NCBI RefSeq assembly: GCF_907163125.1
Contig: NZ_OU015319.1
Span: 1,364,001-1,428,000 of the forward strand
Direction: 5' to 3'
DNA length: 64,000 nt
Origin: Cloacibacterium caeni
GTDB taxonomy: Bacteria; Bacteroidota; Bacteroidia; Flavobacteriales; Weeksellaceae
Within the stretch, counting starts at the first letter, position 1. The number at the start of each line of letters is the position of its first letter. The notes under the pieces are model-generated. The model made no database searches, was not told the DNA's origin, and worked only from the letters and a program-made list of their open reading frames with translations. Shown piece after piece: positions 62,986 to 64,000 of this stretch. The position numbers were made by a program, and so were the translations under genes.

Positions 62986-64000
62986 ATGAAATACGCAAAT
63001 ATTCGCGAAGAAGAAGTTAAGAACAAAGTAGGACAAGATTTTTTTGGTGATTTTGATACTACTAAAATTTTAGGAAACATAGATTTCTGTGTAACCCCTA
63101 AAAACAAAAATCCAAAACAAACTAAATTATTTGATGATATAAATTTACTTTGGGCAGAAGCTAAAACTGGAGATTATGATGTGATTTCTATGTTTGCACA
63201 ATTAATTCTCACCATTGGTAAAGCTAGAACTTTTGACAAAACTTTACCCCCTGCTTTTTTAGGTGCTTTTGATGGTAAAAAGATTGCTTTTATTCCTTAT
63301 AATGCTGTATTAGACATTTTCTCGCTCAATGATTTTAATTGGAATGTTACCAGTAGCAATCAAAACACCAAAGAATTTTCAATTATTAGAGAACGTGTTC
63401 AAAAATCTTTAGACAAAAATGATTATTTGTATGATTTTCTAAAAGATGAAAAAGAACTTAAATTTTTCATTAAAAATAATCTCGCAAAGGCTACAGAATC
63501 TGGCAAAATTCTTATTAATAAAAACAATTTTGTCCCTATCTATTTACGCTGGGTAGAACAAGTAAAACCTTATATAGATTTTAATTGGGAAGATGGTAAA
63601 AAACAAAATATTTTAGACAATAATTTCTTTTTAGCAGATTTGTTTGTAGACGACAAAGGAACTCCTGTAATAGAAGATGATACGCCAATTTCTGAAAATC
63701 TTTTTGTAGTTTTTAAAAACGGACATTACGAAATTGCCAAAGAAAATCTGAAATCTTTGTTTAATGCTACCATTCCTTTCAAGGATAAAAAACCCTACGA
63801 ACAATTTTGGAAAAAATACAAAAGACCGCCTCTTGAAGAATTTCAGAATTATATTTTAGAAAGAAAAGATTTACTCGTTCCGCAAGATATTAGAGAGAGA
63901 AAAGGTGCTTTTTTTACACCAAGAATTTGGGTAGAACTGTCGCAGAAATACATTGCTGATGTTTTGGGCGAAGATTGGCAAGAAGAATATTATGTTTGGG
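62986..64000 (+). CDS. Probable type IIG restriction-modification enzyme, 3' truncated by window edge
   Basis: Open from ATG 62986 (MKYANIREEEVKNKVGQDFF) to base 64000, 338 codons, no stop. Residues ~45-65 hold LFDDINLLWAEAKTGDYDVI, a D...E-x-K arrangement fitting a PD-(D/E)xK nuclease. Around residue 305 the segment RKGAFFTPRIWVELSQKYIA is motif X of N6-adenine methylases in IIG/Eco57I-like enzymes. The SAM and catalytic motifs lie beyond the window. Fused nuclease-methylase enzymes of this kind protect against phage. Confidence 0.75.
   Translation, partial: MKYANIREEEVKNKVGQDFFGDFDTTKILGNIDFCVTPKNKNPKQTKLFDDINLLWAEAKTGDYDVISMFAQLILTIGKARTFDKTLPPAFLGAFDGKKIAFIPYNAVLDIFSLNDFNWNVTSSNQNTKEFSIIRERVQKSLDKNDYLYDFLKDEKELKFFIKNNLAKATESGKILINKNNFVPIYLRWVEQVKPYIDFNWEDGKKQNILDNNFFLADLFVDDKGTPVIEDDTPISENLFVVFKNGHYEIAKENLKSLFNATIPFKDKKPYEQFWKKYKRPPLEEFQNYILERKDLLVPQDIRERKGAFFTPRIWVELSQKYIADVLGEDWQEEYYVW

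Noticed and set aside
1-64000. tRNA and rRNA genes
   Set aside because: No conserved rRNA blocks or tRNA TPsiC/CCA patterns were recognised in intergenic regions; a tRNAscan run would be decisive.

Overview
The window reads as chromosomal DNA of an AT-rich Bacteroidota, most likely a flavobacterium of the Chryseobacterium/Weeksellaceae type. Evidence: gliding genes gldF and gldG, two proteins with type IX secretion C-terminal sorting domains, TAnnTTTG promoter boxes, and a flavobacterial-style type II-C Cas9. The genus is inference; there is no rRNA in the window.

Layout. 1-13.4 kb: an esterase cut by the left edge, a carboxypeptidase-regulatory-like protein, a polytopic membrane protein with a Crp/Fnr regulator, a gbsR-acrA-acrB-oprM type efflux operon whose outer-membrane gene has an in-frame stop right after its signal peptide, then a Crp-like regulator, an NAD(P)H quinone reductase-like flavoprotein, an AraC regulator and a transglutaminase-like protein. 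13.6-19.6 kb: accessory DNA in which small lone genes sit between long palindromic elements, with IS1182-, IS110- and IS1380-type sequences inserted at or near them. 19.9-31.1 kb: an NlpE-like lipoprotein, two tandem T9SS substrates with almost identical 3' thirds, unknown secreted proteins and a TPR histidine kinase/LuxR response-regulator pair. 31.5-36 kb: a second accessory block with an orphan Ile-rich leader peptide, an IS3 element nested in a broken IS1182 copy, two more cassette-like genes and an IS110 remnant. 36-43.5 kb: a complete isoleucine/valine operon ilvE-D-B-N-C-A behind two tandem Ile-codon attenuators.

44.9-53.4 kb is a complete type II-C CRISPR-Cas locus: cas1-cas2 on the + strand, a 33-repeat/32-spacer array read from the - strand, cas9 on the - strand, and a tracrRNA on the + strand divergent from cas9. 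A 16-bp motif is shared by the cas1 and the tracrRNA/cas9 upstream regions. The trailer end of the array carries a 235-bp tandem duplication with a repeat split by two insertions. At the leader end, an inverted partial repeat folds against the first repeat.

53.4-64 kb is mostly core: two cold-shock-domain proteins, ffh, phoH, a SAM hydroxide adenosyltransferase, a hemJ-like gene, a GxxExxY protein, gldF, gldG, a DUF4268-like gene broken by one nonsense codon, and the first 338 codons of a probable type IIG restriction-methylase cut by the right edge.
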